The notes: generated from the sequence alone by a model not told the origin. Shown: positions 41,183-50,442, counted from the stretch's first letter. The stretch: 64,000 bases of DNA from LMUY01 sp965276785 (GCA_965276785.1 OZ255629.1:1302001-1366000), one strand, 5' to 3'. A program made the numbers and translations.

Positions 41183-42307
41183 TCAGGGGGTATGGCGCCG
41201 ATGCAATAGCAACCGGAGCCGGCGCAACACTGCCTGTAGAACTATGCCGCCGGTGCGCAATGGCCGGGGGTGGGCCGGCGCCGCTTGCCCGCGCAGCCGC
41301 GCCTCCAGCGCTTGGCCCATCTGAGCGGCGATCTCGGCCGCGAGCACCCGCACGACCGGGCCGCGGCCGAACTGCGCCAAAGGGCCGCGCAACGCGTAGC
41401 CGATCTCAACCTGAAGCCTGCTCGCGGCATCGCCCTCGGCGGTCACGGCGAACTCCGCGGACCCGCTGAGCCGGGTGCCGGTTACCCCGTCTTGTCCGTG
41501 GCCCTGCAGACGCCCCGTCCAGGCCTCGCGGTCGTAGCGCAGCATGGCGCCGCCCGTGAAGCTGCCTTTGATCGGGCCGAGCGCCACGCTCAAGCGGCCC
41601 TCGATCCGCTCGCCATCGTTGGCGGTCAGCGTGGCGCCGGGCACGCATCCGGCGATCAGCGCCGGGTCCTGCACGGCGGCCCATAGCTCGGCGGCGGGCA
41701 GGCCGAAGCGGAGGGTCTGCGTGATCCGGTTCGGGTCGCCCGGGGCGGACGGTGCGAGCCGCGTCGCTGCGGCCTGGTCCGCTGCGGCAGCCGGCAGATC
41801 GAACCGGCCCATCGCCACCCTGGGCACGGTGCGCGGCTCGGCGCCCGCCCGGCTGTCCAGCACGCGCCGGATCGCGCGGACGATGCCGTTATAGCCGGTG
41901 CAGCGGCAGAGATTGCCCGCGAGTTCGAGCCGGATGCGGTCATCGTCCGCATGGGGCAGGCGCAGCACGATGTCGCGCGCCGTGACCAGCATCCCCGGCG
42001 TGCAGTAGCCGCATTGCAGTGCGTGCTCGGCGGAAAACGCGGTCCGCAGCGCGGCCATTGTCGGGTCGTGCTCCAGCCCCTCAATGCTGTGGACCTCGCG
42101 GCCCGCGCAATCGACCGCATAGGCGATGCAAGAGCGCGCCGGCTCACCGTCCAGCAGCACGGTGCAGGCGCCGCATACCCCGTGCTCGCAGCCGAGATGG
42201 GTGCCAGTCAGCAGCAGGGTCTCGCGCAGGAAATCGGCCAGGTGCGTGCGCGGCTCGGCCTGGGATGCCACGTCCTGGCCGTTCACGCGCAGGTGAAGCG
42301 CGGTCAT
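41183..42307 (-). CDS. Molybdenum hydroxylase small [2Fe-2S] subunit fused to a CoxG (SRPBCC) domain
   Basis: A 374-residue fusion. Residues 1-160 are the CoxS/XdhA-type iron-sulfur subunit with both clusters: GCEHGVCGACTVLLDG plus SC for the plant-type cluster, and QCGYCTPGM with CRCTGYN for the second. Residues ~195-345 are a CoxG-like SRPBCC domain (DPALIAGCVPGATL, ALGPIKGSFTGGAMLRYD), which in carboxydotrophs anchors the enzyme to the membrane. It ends in a basic helix (LRRLRLLLHRRH). The ATG overlaps the FAD-subunit stop by 4 nt. Confidence 0.93.
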   Translation of the reverse strand: MTALHLRVNGQDVASQAEPRTHLADFLRETLLLTGTHLGCEHGVCGACTVLLDGEPARSCIAYAVDCAGREVHSIEGLEHDPTMAALRTAFSAEHALQCGYCTPGMLVTARDIVLRLPHADDDRIRLELAGNLCRCTGYNGIVRAIRRVLDSRAGAEPRTVPRVAMGRFDLPAAAADQAAATRLAPSAPGDPNRITQTLRFGLPAAELWAAVQDPALIAGCVPGATLTANDGERIEGRLSVALGPIKGSFTGGAMLRYDREAWTGRLQGHGQDGVTGTRLSGSAEFAVTAEGDAASRLQVEIGYALRGPLAQFGRGPVVRVLAAEIAAQMGQALEARLRGQAAPAHPRPLRTGGIVLQAVLRRLRLLLHRRHTP

Positions 42308-43101
42308 GCCTGGGTCGCTGCTGCCATGGCGCGACGCAGGATGACGAGCTGCATGCGAATGCCGATCGCGTCCAACCCGCTGCCAGCCAGCGCCTGCACT
42401 GCGGCGTCCTCGCTGATGTCGCCCTCCAGCAATACCGGCCGCCCGCCGGTGGCGCCGATCACCGCCCGGTGCACACCGCGCGCCGGGTCGTGCAGGATGG
42501 CGGCCATGGCATGGGCGAACTCGCCCGGCTTGCGGCAGGCCTTGACGTAGCCCCAGCCAGCGCCGTGGCCCGGGCGGGGGACGCGGACCGCCTCCACGAT
42601 CTCATCCGGCGCGAGCACGGTGCGGAACGGGCCGGCGAAGAAGCCGGGCAGGGGGATGAGGCGGCGGCTGCGCGGCCCGCGCGCCAGCACCGCGGCGTCC
42701 AGGGCGGTCAGGGTGCAGACCCAATCCGCCGCCGGGTCGGCATGGCACAGGCTGCCGCCAATCGTGCCGCGGTTGCGCACCGCCGGGTAAGCGATGCCGG
42801 CCGCGATCCGCGCCAGGATGGCCTGGCCGGCCGCATCAGTGATGTCGGGCGTGCGGCCCTCCGCGATCTCGGCATGGGTGATGGCGGCCCCGAGCGTTAC
42901 GGCATCTGCCGCCTGTTCCGCTTGGCGCAACGCATCGATGCGGCCGACCGAGACCAGCCGCGCCGGTTGCGCCAGGCGCAGGTTCAGCATCGGGCCCAGC
43001 GATTGGCCGCCTGCGATCACGCGGCTGTCCCCTGCCGCCAGCATCGTCACCGCCTCGGCGATGCCGCCCGCCGCGACATGCTCGAACGCCGCCGCCTTCA
43101 T
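42304..43101 (-). CDS. Molybdenum hydroxylase FAD-binding subunit (CoxM-like)
   Basis: A 265-residue FAD subunit that passes electrons from the iron-sulfur clusters to an acceptor. FAD contacts are seen in AGGQSLGPMLNLRLAQP and in RNRGTIGGSLCHADPAADW. The C-terminal CO_deh_flav_C region has GATGGRPVL. The ATG at 43101 overlaps the large-subunit stop (ATGA). Confidence 0.93.
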   Translation of the reverse strand: MKAAAFEHVAAGGIAEAVTMLAAGDSRVIAGGQSLGPMLNLRLAQPARLVSVGRIDALRQAEQAADAVTLGAAITHAEIAEGRTPDITDAAGQAILARIAAGIAYPAVRNRGTIGGSLCHADPAADWVCTLTALDAAVLARGPRSRRLIPLPGFFAGPFRTVLAPDEIVEAVRVPRPGHGAGWGYVKACRKPGEFAHAMAAILHDPARGVHRAVIGATGGRPVLLEGDISEDAAVQALAGSGLDAIGIRMQLVILRRAMAAATQA

Positions 43102-45425
43102 ACCGCGCTCAGCGCCTCCAACACCCGCCGCGGCGTAATAGGCAGCGCATGCACCGCGGCGCCGAACGGGCGCAGCGCGTCGTTCACCGCGTTGGCGATG
43201 GCGGCCGGCGGACCGATGGCACCGCCCTCGCCAATGCCTTTCTGGCCGAACAGCGTGTAGGGCGAGGGGGTCTGCATGTGTTCGATCCGCAGCACCGGCA
43301 CCTCGGTGGCGCCGGGCAGCATGTAATCGGCCAGGGTGGTGGCCAAGGGCTGCCCCTCCGCGTCGAACGGCATCTCCTCGAACAGGGCGGTGCCGATGCC
43401 CTGGGCCACGCCGCCGATGACTTGGCCGTCCACGATCATCGGGTTGACCAGCACGCCGCCGTCCTCGCACACCGCGTAGTCCAGGATCGCCACATCGCCC
43501 ATCTCGGTATCGACCGACACCACCACGGCATGCGCGGCGTAGCTGAACGTTCCGGTGTCGCGCTGGGAGCGGTAGCCGCTGGCGACTTCCAGGCCGCCGC
43601 CGGCCACATTGGGCGGCAGGTCCTGCGGGCGCAGGTACCACGTCCGCGCCACTTCGCCGATGCCGATGCTGGTCTGGCCGGCGCTGACCATGTTGGCGGC
43701 CACCACCACCTCGGCCGGGTCGCGCTGCAGCAGATAGGCGCCGATCTCGGCGATGCGGACGGCCAGGTCATGGCAGGCGGTAGCGACCGCACCGCCGGCC
43801 ATCACCATGCAGCGCGATCCCCAGGTGCCGGTCGAGTAGGGTGTCAGCGCGGTGTCGCCGTGCACCACGCGGATGCGCTCGATGGGGATACCGAGCACCT
43901 CATGCGCGACCTGCGCCAGCGTCGTCTCCAGCCCTTGGCCGTGGGACTGGATGCCGACCCGCAGCTCCAGCCCGCCATCGGGCGTCAACCGGGCCACCGC
44001 CTGCTCGAAGCCTGGCACCATGGGGATGCCCCAGCCGTGATAGACCGAGGTGCCGTGCGCCGCTTGCTCGCAGAAGATCACCACGCCGAGCCCGGTCCGC
44101 ACCGGCCCGGTTTCCTGCGCCTGCCGCTGGCGCACCGCGTCTACGTCGATGCTGGCCACGGCGCGGCGCAGGCATTGCGGGTAGTCGCCGCTGTCGAAAT
44201 GCTTGTTGGTGATGTTGTCGAACGGCATCACCTCGGCCGCAATCAAGTTGCGCAGGCGGACCTCGTGCGGCTCGATCCCAGCGGCGTGGGCCACGCCGTC
44301 CAATACCGACTCCATCGCGTAGCAGACGCCGGCACGCGCCACGCCGCGATAGGGCAGGATGCCGGGCTTATTGGTCGCCACCGACCAGGTGATGCAGCGA
44401 TAGGCGCCGAAGCGGTAGGGACCGGGCAGGATGCTGGCGACCTGCGCCGCCTCCAGGCAGGCAGAGAACGGATAGATCGAGTAGGCGCCCGCATCCACCG
44501 TCGCCTCCGCCTCCAGCCCGATCAGAGTGCCGTCGGCCTCGGCGTAGGCGGTGATCTCGTAGTGGTGCTCGCGGCAATTCGCGTTGCCGGCCAATTGCTC
44601 GCGGCGGTCCTCGATCCAGCGCACCGGCCGGCTGGTCTGCATGGCCAGCCAGGCGGCGCACACCTCCTCCGGCAGCAGGATGCCCTTGTAGCCGAAGCCG
44701 CCGCCCACGTCCGGCGCCACCACGCGCACCTGCTCCTCGGGTAGCCCGAGGCAGCCCGCCAGCCCGGTGCGGATGATGTGCGGCATCTGGGTCGAGGTAT
44801 GCAGCACCAATTGCTCCAGCCGGCGGTCCCACACCGCGACCACGCCGCGCCCCTCCAGCGGCGACATGCATTGCCGCGCCGTCCGCAGGCTGCGGTGAAC
44901 AACGATGGGGGCGCTGACGCGGATCGCGGCAAAGTCCTGCTCGATGCGCGTTTGAAGGAACACGTTGTCGCCCCAGGCCTCGTGCACCAGGGCGCTGCCC
45001 GGCTGGCGCGCGGCCAGCATGTCGGTGACGGCGGGTAGTTCGTCGTAATTGACCACGACCGCGGCGGCTAGGTCCTCGGCCGCGGCGCGGGTGTCGGCCA
45101 GGCACATGGCGACCGCCTCGCCCACGTGGCGCACCTTGCCCTGCGCCAGCACCGGCTGCGCCGAAGGCTTGAACCCGGCCAGGCTGGAATTGGCCACGAT
45201 CGGCTTCACGCCCCGCAGGTCGTCGATGGCGAACACAGCGCCTTCGCGGCCCGGCGGCTTCCCCACCGCGCGAATCGTGGCATGCGCCAGCGGGCTGCGG
45301 ACGAAGGAAATGTCGCGCATACCGGCGAGCCGGATGTCGGCGATGAATTCACCTTTGCCGCGGAGGTAGCGGTCGTCCTCGCGGCGCAGGACCGGCTGGC
45401 CGACGCCGCTGCCGTCTGGCGTCAC
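43098..45425 (-). CDS. Molybdenum hydroxylase large, molybdopterin-binding subunit
   Basis: A 775-residue xanthine dehydrogenase/aldehyde oxidase-family subunit that carries the molybdenum cofactor. It starts QPVLRREDDRYLRGKGEFIADI as in CoxL-like proteins and has the VAPDVGGGFGYKG, PYRGVARAG and GTWGSRC-type contacts, and the catalytic Glu region GQKGIGEGGAIG near the end. The CO-dehydrogenase motif VAYRCSFR is absent, so it is a form-II enzyme acting on an organic substrate. The start is a GTG that overlaps the amidohydrolase stop. Confidence 0.93.
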   Translation of the reverse strand: MTPDGSGVGQPVLRREDDRYLRGKGEFIADIRLAGMRDISFVRSPLAHATIRAVGKPPGREGAVFAIDDLRGVKPIVANSSLAGFKPSAQPVLAQGKVRHVGEAVAMCLADTRAAAEDLAAAVVVNYDELPAVTDMLAARQPGSALVHEAWGDNVFLQTRIEQDFAAIRVSAPIVVHRSLRTARQCMSPLEGRGVVAVWDRRLEQLVLHTSTQMPHIIRTGLAGCLGLPEEQVRVVAPDVGGGFGYKGILLPEEVCAAWLAMQTSRPVRWIEDRREQLAGNANCREHHYEITAYAEADGTLIGLEAEATVDAGAYSIYPFSACLEAAQVASILPGPYRFGAYRCITWSVATNKPGILPYRGVARAGVCYAMESVLDGVAHAAGIEPHEVRLRNLIAAEVMPFDNITNKHFDSGDYPQCLRRAVASIDVDAVRQRQAQETGPVRTGLGVVIFCEQAAHGTSVYHGWGIPMVPGFEQAVARLTPDGGLELRVGIQSHGQGLETTLAQVAHEVLGIPIERIRVVHGDTALTPYSTGTWGSRCMVMAGGAVATACHDLAVRIAEIGAYLLQRDPAEVVVAANMVSAGQTSIGIGEVARTWYLRPQDLPPNVAGGGLEVASGYRSQRDTGTFSYAAHAVVVSVDTEMGDVAILDYAVCEDGGVLVNPMIVDGQVIGGVAQGIGTALFEEMPFDAEGQPLATTLADYMLPGATEVPVLRIEHMQTPSPYTLFGQKGIGEGGAIGPPAAIANAVNDALRPFGAAVHALPITPRRVLEALSAV

Positions 45426-46699
45426 GCCGCGATGGGTTGCGGCAAGATCGATGCGGTCGCGTCGTGGCGCTGGCCGGCGCGCAAGCAGAACACCGGACGG
45501 AGCAGCCGCTCGGCGATCACCTCGTCGTTAGTGTTATCGCGCAGCACGAAGCGGCCGCGCTGGTCATCCAGCACCGTCACGTCCGCCACCCGGCCCACCG
45601 CTAGCGAGCCGATCTCGTCCGGGCGGCCGAGCATCTGCGCCGGGTGGCTGGTGACCATCGGCACCACCTGCTCGAGCGAGAGGCCCAGCGCCATCATCGA
45701 ACTCATCGCCTGCGTCAGGCTGAAGCGGGCCTGGCCCAGGAAGGGGTGGTTCTCGTCGTCGGGGTGCTCCGCCGGAGTGCCGGCCGGGGGCGGCACGTGC
45801 GTGTTGTAGCCATGCATGTCCGCGCCCAACGTGTGGGGCACGATGCCGGCGTCGATGCCCTTGCGGGCCAGGCGGTAGGAGAAGTGGCTGCCGTGCCCGA
45901 CATCCACCTTCAGCCCGCGGTCGAGGGCGGCGCGGATCACCGGGTGGACCTCGCCTTGCCGGTTCACGAAGCCGCCGGGATGGCGGGTGAACGGATGCGC
46001 CAATACGTCGCCCTCGCGCAGCAGGGGGATGACGCGGTCCATGATGGTGTCCACGTCCTCGCCATTGGTGCCGCTCTCCGGCAGGCCCCAGAGCTGGCCG
46101 AAATGCACGTAGACCGGGAGATCGGTTTCGCGGCCGATCTCAGCGGCCATTTCAATCACCCGGATGCCCCAGCGGGCGAAGCCGCCGATCTCGGCATGCG
46201 CCTTGATGCCGCGTACCAAGTCCTTGTTGGCGTTGGCAGCGGCGACGGTGGCGGCGACGTCCACGCCCTCGGGGCTGTAGAGCTGCGGATAGTAGTGCCC
46301 CTCCAAGCCGCCCACGACGTAGGCGGAGAGGAACGCATACACGCGCGTTGTGGCTGGCTCGACGCAGAAATGGCGGAAGCCCGGCAGCGTCATGCAGGAC
46401 GGGCCGCCCTGGTCGACGATGGTGGTGACGCCGGATTGCACGCCGACCAGGTCCGCGGACAAGCCGAACCGCCCGGTGACGTATTGGTAGCAATGCGCGT
46501 GCGTGTCGATCAGGCCGGGCAGCACCAGCTTGCCACGGACGTCCACCACCTGGGCTTGCGGCGACGCTGCGATGGCGGCCGCCACGGCCACAATGCGGCC
46601 GCCGGCGATGGCGACGTCCATTGTATCATCCCAACCGCTGGCTGGGCAGATCACCCGGCCGCCGCGCAGCAACGTGTCATGGGCCTGGACGATGGGCAT
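45422..46699 (-). CDS. Metal-dependent amidohydrolase (COG3964-like)
   Basis: A 425-residue amidohydrolase-superfamily enzyme. The metal motif is LPGLIDTHAHCYQY; a likely carboxylated Lys is in VRGIKAHAEIGG, His in VYVHFGQLWG and LAHPFTRHPGG, and the last metal region is HTLGADMHGYN. GGAGGAG lies 7 bases ahead of the ATG at 46699, and the frame is open further upstream. It opens the run that continues with the three hydroxylase genes by 4-nt overlaps. A role in opening a cyclic amide or removing an acyl group fits the context. Confidence 0.9.
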   Translation of the reverse strand: MPIVQAHDTLLRGGRVICPASGWDDTMDVAIAGGRIVAVAAAIAASPQAQVVDVRGKLVLPGLIDTHAHCYQYVTGRFGLSADLVGVQSGVTTIVDQGGPSCMTLPGFRHFCVEPATTRVYAFLSAYVVGGLEGHYYPQLYSPEGVDVAATVAAANANKDLVRGIKAHAEIGGFARWGIRVIEMAAEIGRETDLPVYVHFGQLWGLPESGTNGEDVDTIMDRVIPLLREGDVLAHPFTRHPGGFVNRQGEVHPVIRAALDRGLKVDVGHGSHFSYRLARKGIDAGIVPHTLGADMHGYNTHVPPPAGTPAEHPDDENHPFLGQARFSLTQAMSSMMALGLSLEQVVPMVTSHPAQMLGRPDEIGSLAVGRVADVTVLDDQRGRFVLRDNTNDEVIAERLLRPVFCLRAGQRHDATASILPQPIAA

Positions 46700-46788
46700 C
46701 CGGTTACTCCTCCGTTGGATTGCGTAAGCCCTATCGTTGGCACCGGCAGCATTCAATGTCACGGGCATAGGTAGGTCGAATGTGCTTC

Positions 46789-47673
46789 TCACCGACGAGT
46801 CGGGGGGAGACCGAGTTCGGCCTCAAGCCACCCCACGAAGAGGGCGAGGGGGCCGCGGCGCGTGTCGCGCGGGAACACCAGCCGGTGGCCGACATAGCGG
46901 CAATCTTCGGCTCGGCCGAGCAGCGGGCGCACCAACTGCCCGGCGGCGAGTTCGCGCTCGGCCAACAGCGTGCTTTCCAATGCCACGCCCAGCCCCGACA
47001 CCGCGGCAGCGATGGCCAGGAAGCTGCGGTCGAACCGGGCGCGGCGGGGGAGGGGCGAGAGCAGGGTGTTGGCGGCAAACCAGTCGCTCCATCGCAGCGT
47101 CTTGTTGTCGCTTTCGAGCAGCGGCGCGGTCAGCAGGTCGGCCGCGCGCTGATAGCGGCCGGCGAGGGCGGGCGCACACAGCGGGGTGACGACCTCCTCG
47201 CCGAGCGGCAGCACGTCGAGCCCGGTCTGGCGGGGCAGGCCGTAGATGATGTCGGCGTCGAACTCGTCGGCGGCGAAACGCGAGTAGTCGGTGCCCGCGG
47301 CCAAGCGGATTTCCAGGCTGGGATGGACCTGCAGCAGCGCCGGCAGCCGGGGCCCGAGCCACTGCGCGGCGAAGGAGGGCGCGCAGTGCAGCCGGAACAA
47401 CAACGGCCCGCGCGAGGAGACCGCCGCCACGCCGCGGCCAAGCTCGGCAAACCCCCGCTCGACATGACGCATCAGCGTCTCGCCCTCAACCGAGAGCCGC
47501 AATGGCCGGCCCTCGCGCACGAACAGGGCCGCGCCCAACTCGCGTTCCAGCCGCCGGACGGCATGGCTGATGGCGGAGGCGGACACGTTCAGCTCCCGCG
47601 CGGCGAGCAGGAAGGAGCGGCAGCGGGCGGCCGCCTCGAAGGCACGCAGCGCGGAAAGGTGGAGCGGTGTCAT
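46789..47673 (-). CDS. LysR-family regulator (GcvA-like)
   Basis: A 294-residue LysR activator. The N-terminal helix-turn-helix is LRAFEAAARCRSFLLAAREL followed by NVSASAISHAVRRLE; the effector domain has FRLHCAPSFAAQWLGPRLPA, as in GcvA-like regulators. The ATG at 47673 is preferred over one 9 bases upstream. It sits between the amidohydrolase/hydroxylase run (same strand, 90 bp on) and the divergent SDR/transketolase run, so it probably controls one or both. Confidence 0.9.
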   Translation of the reverse strand: MTPLHLSALRAFEAAARCRSFLLAARELNVSASAISHAVRRLERELGAALFVREGRPLRLSVEGETLMRHVERGFAELGRGVAAVSSRGPLLFRLHCAPSFAAQWLGPRLPALLQVHPSLEIRLAAGTDYSRFAADEFDADIIYGLPRQTGLDVLPLGEEVVTPLCAPALAGRYQRAADLLTAPLLESDNKTLRWSDWFAANTLLSPLPRRARFDRSFLAIAAAVSGLGVALESTLLAERELAAGQLVRPLLGRAEDCRYVGHRLVFPRDTRRGPLALFVGWLEAELGLPPTRR

Positions 47674-47684
47674 GCGGCACAAGG

Positions 47685-47723
47685 TGACTCGGAGTCATGT
47701 TCGCGTGCAAACATTGCGTTTGC
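47685..47723. promoter_or_regulatory. Candidate LysR operator pair in the divergent region
   Basis: Two perfect inverted repeats lie in the 99 bp between the divergent starts: TGACTC-G-GAGTCA (47685-47697) and GCAAAC-ATTGC-GTTTGC (47707-47723). The second is 17 bp long, the size of a LysR recognition site; the first is next to the regulator start and fits autoregulation. Binding is not shown. Confidence 0.55.
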
Positions 47724-47772
47724 TGGCCGGACGCGGCGTGACGGAGAGTGATGGAAACAAGACGGAGGAAGC

Positions 47773-48519
47773 ATGCTGCTGCAAGGCAAGATTGCTGTGA
47801 TCAGCGGGGCCGCCAGCCGGCGGGGGATTGGTCTCGCCACCGCCCGGCTGTTTGCCGCCCAAGGCGCGCGGGTGGCCATCCTCGACGTGAACGGAGCGGA
47901 GGCTGCGGCCGAGGCGTTGGGGCCCGAGCATTGCGGCGTCCGCTGCGACGTGACCGACCGCGCCGCCTGCGAGGCGTCCGTCCAGCAGGTGGAAGCGCGC
48001 TTGGGCGCCATCGATATCCTGATCAACAATGCCGGCATCACCCAGCCGCTGAAGCTGATGGAGATTGGCACCGAGCAGTGGGACGCGGTGCTGGACGTGA
48101 ACCTGCGCGGTGTGCTGCACCTCAGCCAAGCGGTGGTGCCCGGCATGCGGGCGCGCCAATGTGGGGCGATCGCGTGCATGTCCTCGGTCTCGGCGCAGCG
48201 GGGCGGCGGCATTTTCGGCGGCCCGCACTACTCTGCGGCCAAAGCCGGCGTGCTGGGCTTGGCCAAGGCAATGGCGCGCGAACTGGGGCCGGACGGGATC
48301 CGCGTCAATTGCGTGACGCCGGGCCTGATCCAGACCGACATCAGCGGCGGCAAGCTGACCCCCGCGATGAAGGCCGAGATCGCCGCCACCATCCCGCTCG
48401 GGCGGTTGGGCGAGGCCGGCGACGTCGCTGGCGCCTTTTTGTTTCTCGCCAGCGACCTGTCCGCCTACGTCACGGGGGCGGTGATCGACGTGAATGGAGG
48501 CATGCTGATCCATGGCTGA
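47773..48519 (+). CDS. SDR-family oxidoreductase (FabG-like)
   Basis: A 248-residue classical short-chain dehydrogenase: cofactor loop SGAASRRGIGLATA, Asp in AILDVNG that favours NAD, NNAGI, catalytic Ser in CMSSVSAQ and YSAAK. Polyol or sugar-acid dehydrogenases have this form. GGAGGA lies before the ATG. It overlaps the next gene by 8 nt and is the first gene of the plus-strand run divergent from the LysR gene. Confidence 0.93.
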   Translation: MLLQGKIAVISGAASRRGIGLATARLFAAQGARVAILDVNGAEAAAEALGPEHCGVRCDVTDRAACEASVQQVEARLGAIDILINNAGITQPLKLMEIGTEQWDAVLDVNLRGVLHLSQAVVPGMRARQCGAIACMSSVSAQRGGGIFGGPHYSAAKAGVLGLAKAMARELGPDGIRVNCVTPGLIQTDISGGKLTPAMKAEIAATIPLGRLGEAGDVAGAFLFLASDLSAYVTGAVIDVNGGMLIHG

Positions 48520-49363
48520 TCGCGCCCGCCGGAACGTGAGTGCCGCCTTGTTGCGCGCCAAGGCGAAGATGATCCGCCGCGAGACGGTGAAGCTCACCGA
48601 TATCTGCGGCAGTGGCCATTACGGCAGCGCGTTCTCGATGGCCGAACTGGTGGCCTCGCTCTATTACGAGTTCCTGCATGTGCGGCCGCAGGAGCCGGGC
48701 TGGGCCGACCGGGACCGGTTCACCATGGGCAAGGGCCATGCCGCAATCGGGCTCTATCCCGTGCTGGCCGACCTTGGATTTTTCGGTTGGGATGACCTCT
48801 ACACCTATACCCGCTTAGGCTCGCCCTACGGTGACCATCCCGACATGCGCAAGGTGCAAGGCGCGGATTTCTCGTCGGGCTCGATTGGCCACAACCTGTC
48901 GGTGAGCGTCGGGATGGCATTGGGCTTACGGCGGCGTGGGTCGCCGGGCCGCGTGGTGTGCATGATGGGGGACGGCGAGCAGGCGGAAGGCCAGATTTGG
49001 GAGGCGGCGATGAGTGCGGCGCACTTCAAGCTGAGCAACCTGCTCGGCATCGTGGACATCAACGCCGTCGGCAGCGACGGCGTAGTGAGCGAGACGATGA
49101 ACAACGAGCCGCTCGCCGACAAGTGGCAGGCCTTCGGTTGGGACGTGCGGCGGATCGACGGCCACGACCTGGCGGCGGTGGGCGATGCGCTGGATTGGGG
49201 GCTAAACCAGCCACGCAGCGGCCCGGCGGTGATCCTGGCCGACACGGTGGCCGGGCGCGGAGTGAGCTTCATGGAAGGCACTTGGCAGTGGCATCTGGGC
49301 TTTCTCGGCCCGGCGGATCGCGACCGGGCTTTGGCCGAGATCGAAGCCGGAGACGTGGGATGA
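48512..49363 (+). CDS. Transketolase, N-terminal half (split enzyme)
   Basis: A 283-residue thiamine-diphosphate-binding half of a transketolase. It has GSGHYGSAFSMAELVASLY, GKGHAAIGLYP, GADFSSGSIGHNLSVSVGMA and the ThDP motif starting MMGDGEQAEGQIWEAA and ending IVDIN (usual NN ends). The Pyr domain is in the next gene, as in split transketolases of bacteria. It overlaps its partner by 4 nt. Housekeeping transketolase is normally one chain, so this pair is likely a catabolic enzyme. Confidence 0.93.
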   Translation: MADRARRNVSAALLRAKAKMIRRETVKLTDICGSGHYGSAFSMAELVASLYYEFLHVRPQEPGWADRDRFTMGKGHAAIGLYPVLADLGFFGWDDLYTYTRLGSPYGDHPDMRKVQGADFSSGSIGHNLSVSVGMALGLRRRGSPGRVVCMMGDGEQAEGQIWEAAMSAAHFKLSNLLGIVDINAVGSDGVVSETMNNEPLADKWQAFGWDVRRIDGHDLAAVGDALDWGLNQPRSGPAVILADTVAGRGVSFMEGTWQWHLGFLGPADRDRALAEIEAGDVG

Positions 49364-50394
49364 GCGACGCTTATACAGCAATCCACAACCCTGCGGTCGA
49401 CATGTCTGAATCTACCGTGGTTGCGGGGATGGACAACAAGTCCTGGGACATGGTGGGCAGCCTCAATCTGTCCTCGCAACTCCCCACCGGGGACGTGCTG
49501 ACCGGATTGGTCGAGCAGGGGCATGATATTGTCGTCTGCACCGCCGATCTCGGCCGGCCGACTCAGGTAATTAACTTCGGCCGGCGCTTCCCCGATCGCT
49601 ACTTCAATTTCGGCATTGCCGAACGCAACATGATCGGCGCGGCGGCCGGGCTCGCCACCACCGGCGCGGTGCCGGTGATCTCGAACTACTCGTTCTTCCT
49701 GGCCCTGATGGGGGCGGAGAATATCCGCAACGACATCGCCTATCCCAACCTGAAGGTGCGCATGGTCGGCACCCATAGCGGCATCGCCATGGGGTTCTAC
49801 GGAACATCGCACCACTGCAACGAGGATGTCGGCCTGTTGCGCGCCATCCCCAACCTCACGGTGATGGCGCCATGCGACGCCAACGCCATCCGCGCGGCAC
49901 TCACCCGCACGATCGACCATGACGGGCCGATCTATTTCCGGGTCGGCCGCGGCCGCGAGGCGCCGGTGTACGACGCGCTGCCCGATTGGCGCATCGGCGG
50001 CAGTCACATGCTGCGCGAGGGGAAGCACGCCACTGTGTTCGCCATCGGCAACCTGGTGAAGGCAGCGCTGGACGCGCGGGAGATCCTTGCGGGCGAGGGG
50101 ATCGAGCTTGGCGTGGTGGATTGCTATTCCATCCGCCCGATCGATGAGGCGCCGATTCTGGCGGCGGCCAAAACACAGAGCGTTGTGTTCACCGCCGAGG
50201 AACACAACGTCACCAGCGGCTTCGGTTCGGCGGTGGCCGAAGTGCTGGCAGCGCATGGCTTCGGCGCGCAGCTAGTGCGCATCGGTATGCCGGATCAATA
50301 TTCCATCTTGGGTCCGCCGACGCATCTTTATCGCCATTATGGCCTTGACGGCCAGGGCGTTGCGGAGACAGTGCGAACGACGTTGCGCCAATAA
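49360..50394 (+). CDS. Transketolase, C-terminal half (split enzyme)
   Basis: A 344-residue partner half with the pyrimidine-binding and C-terminal domains. The catalytic Glu lies in NFGIAERNMIGAAAGL, followed by HSGIAMGFYGTSHHCNEDVG and the C-terminal TAEEHNVTSGFGSAVAEVL and IGMPDQYSILGPP. The ATG at 49360 overlaps the N-half stop (ATGA). Together the two halves would transfer a two-carbon unit between a ketose-like donor and an aldose acceptor; the true substrates are unknown. Confidence 0.93.
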   Translation: MSDAYTAIHNPAVDMSESTVVAGMDNKSWDMVGSLNLSSQLPTGDVLTGLVEQGHDIVVCTADLGRPTQVINFGRRFPDRYFNFGIAERNMIGAAAGLATTGAVPVISNYSFFLALMGAENIRNDIAYPNLKVRMVGTHSGIAMGFYGTSHHCNEDVGLLRAIPNLTVMAPCDANAIRAALTRTIDHDGPIYFRVGRGREAPVYDALPDWRIGGSHMLREGKHATVFAIGNLVKAALDAREILAGEGIELGVVDCYSIRPIDEAPILAAAKTQSVVFTAEEHNVTSGFGSAVAEVLAAHGFGAQLVRIGMPDQYSILGPPTHLYRHYGLDGQGVAETVRTTLRQ

Positions 50395-50442
50395 ACAAGC
50401 AAGCACCTGCAATGGGTGCCGCGACCTGGGGAGGGCCGCCGC

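Noticed and set aside
43149..44744. 531-codon open frame on the plus strand opposite the molybdenum hydroxylase
   Set aside because: Antisense shadow of the large subunit; the minus-strand gene has clear family motifs.
43098..46699. Carbon monoxide dehydrogenase operon
   Set aside because: The large subunit lacks VAYRCSFR, the form-I CO dehydrogenase motif, and an amidohydrolase leads the operon.
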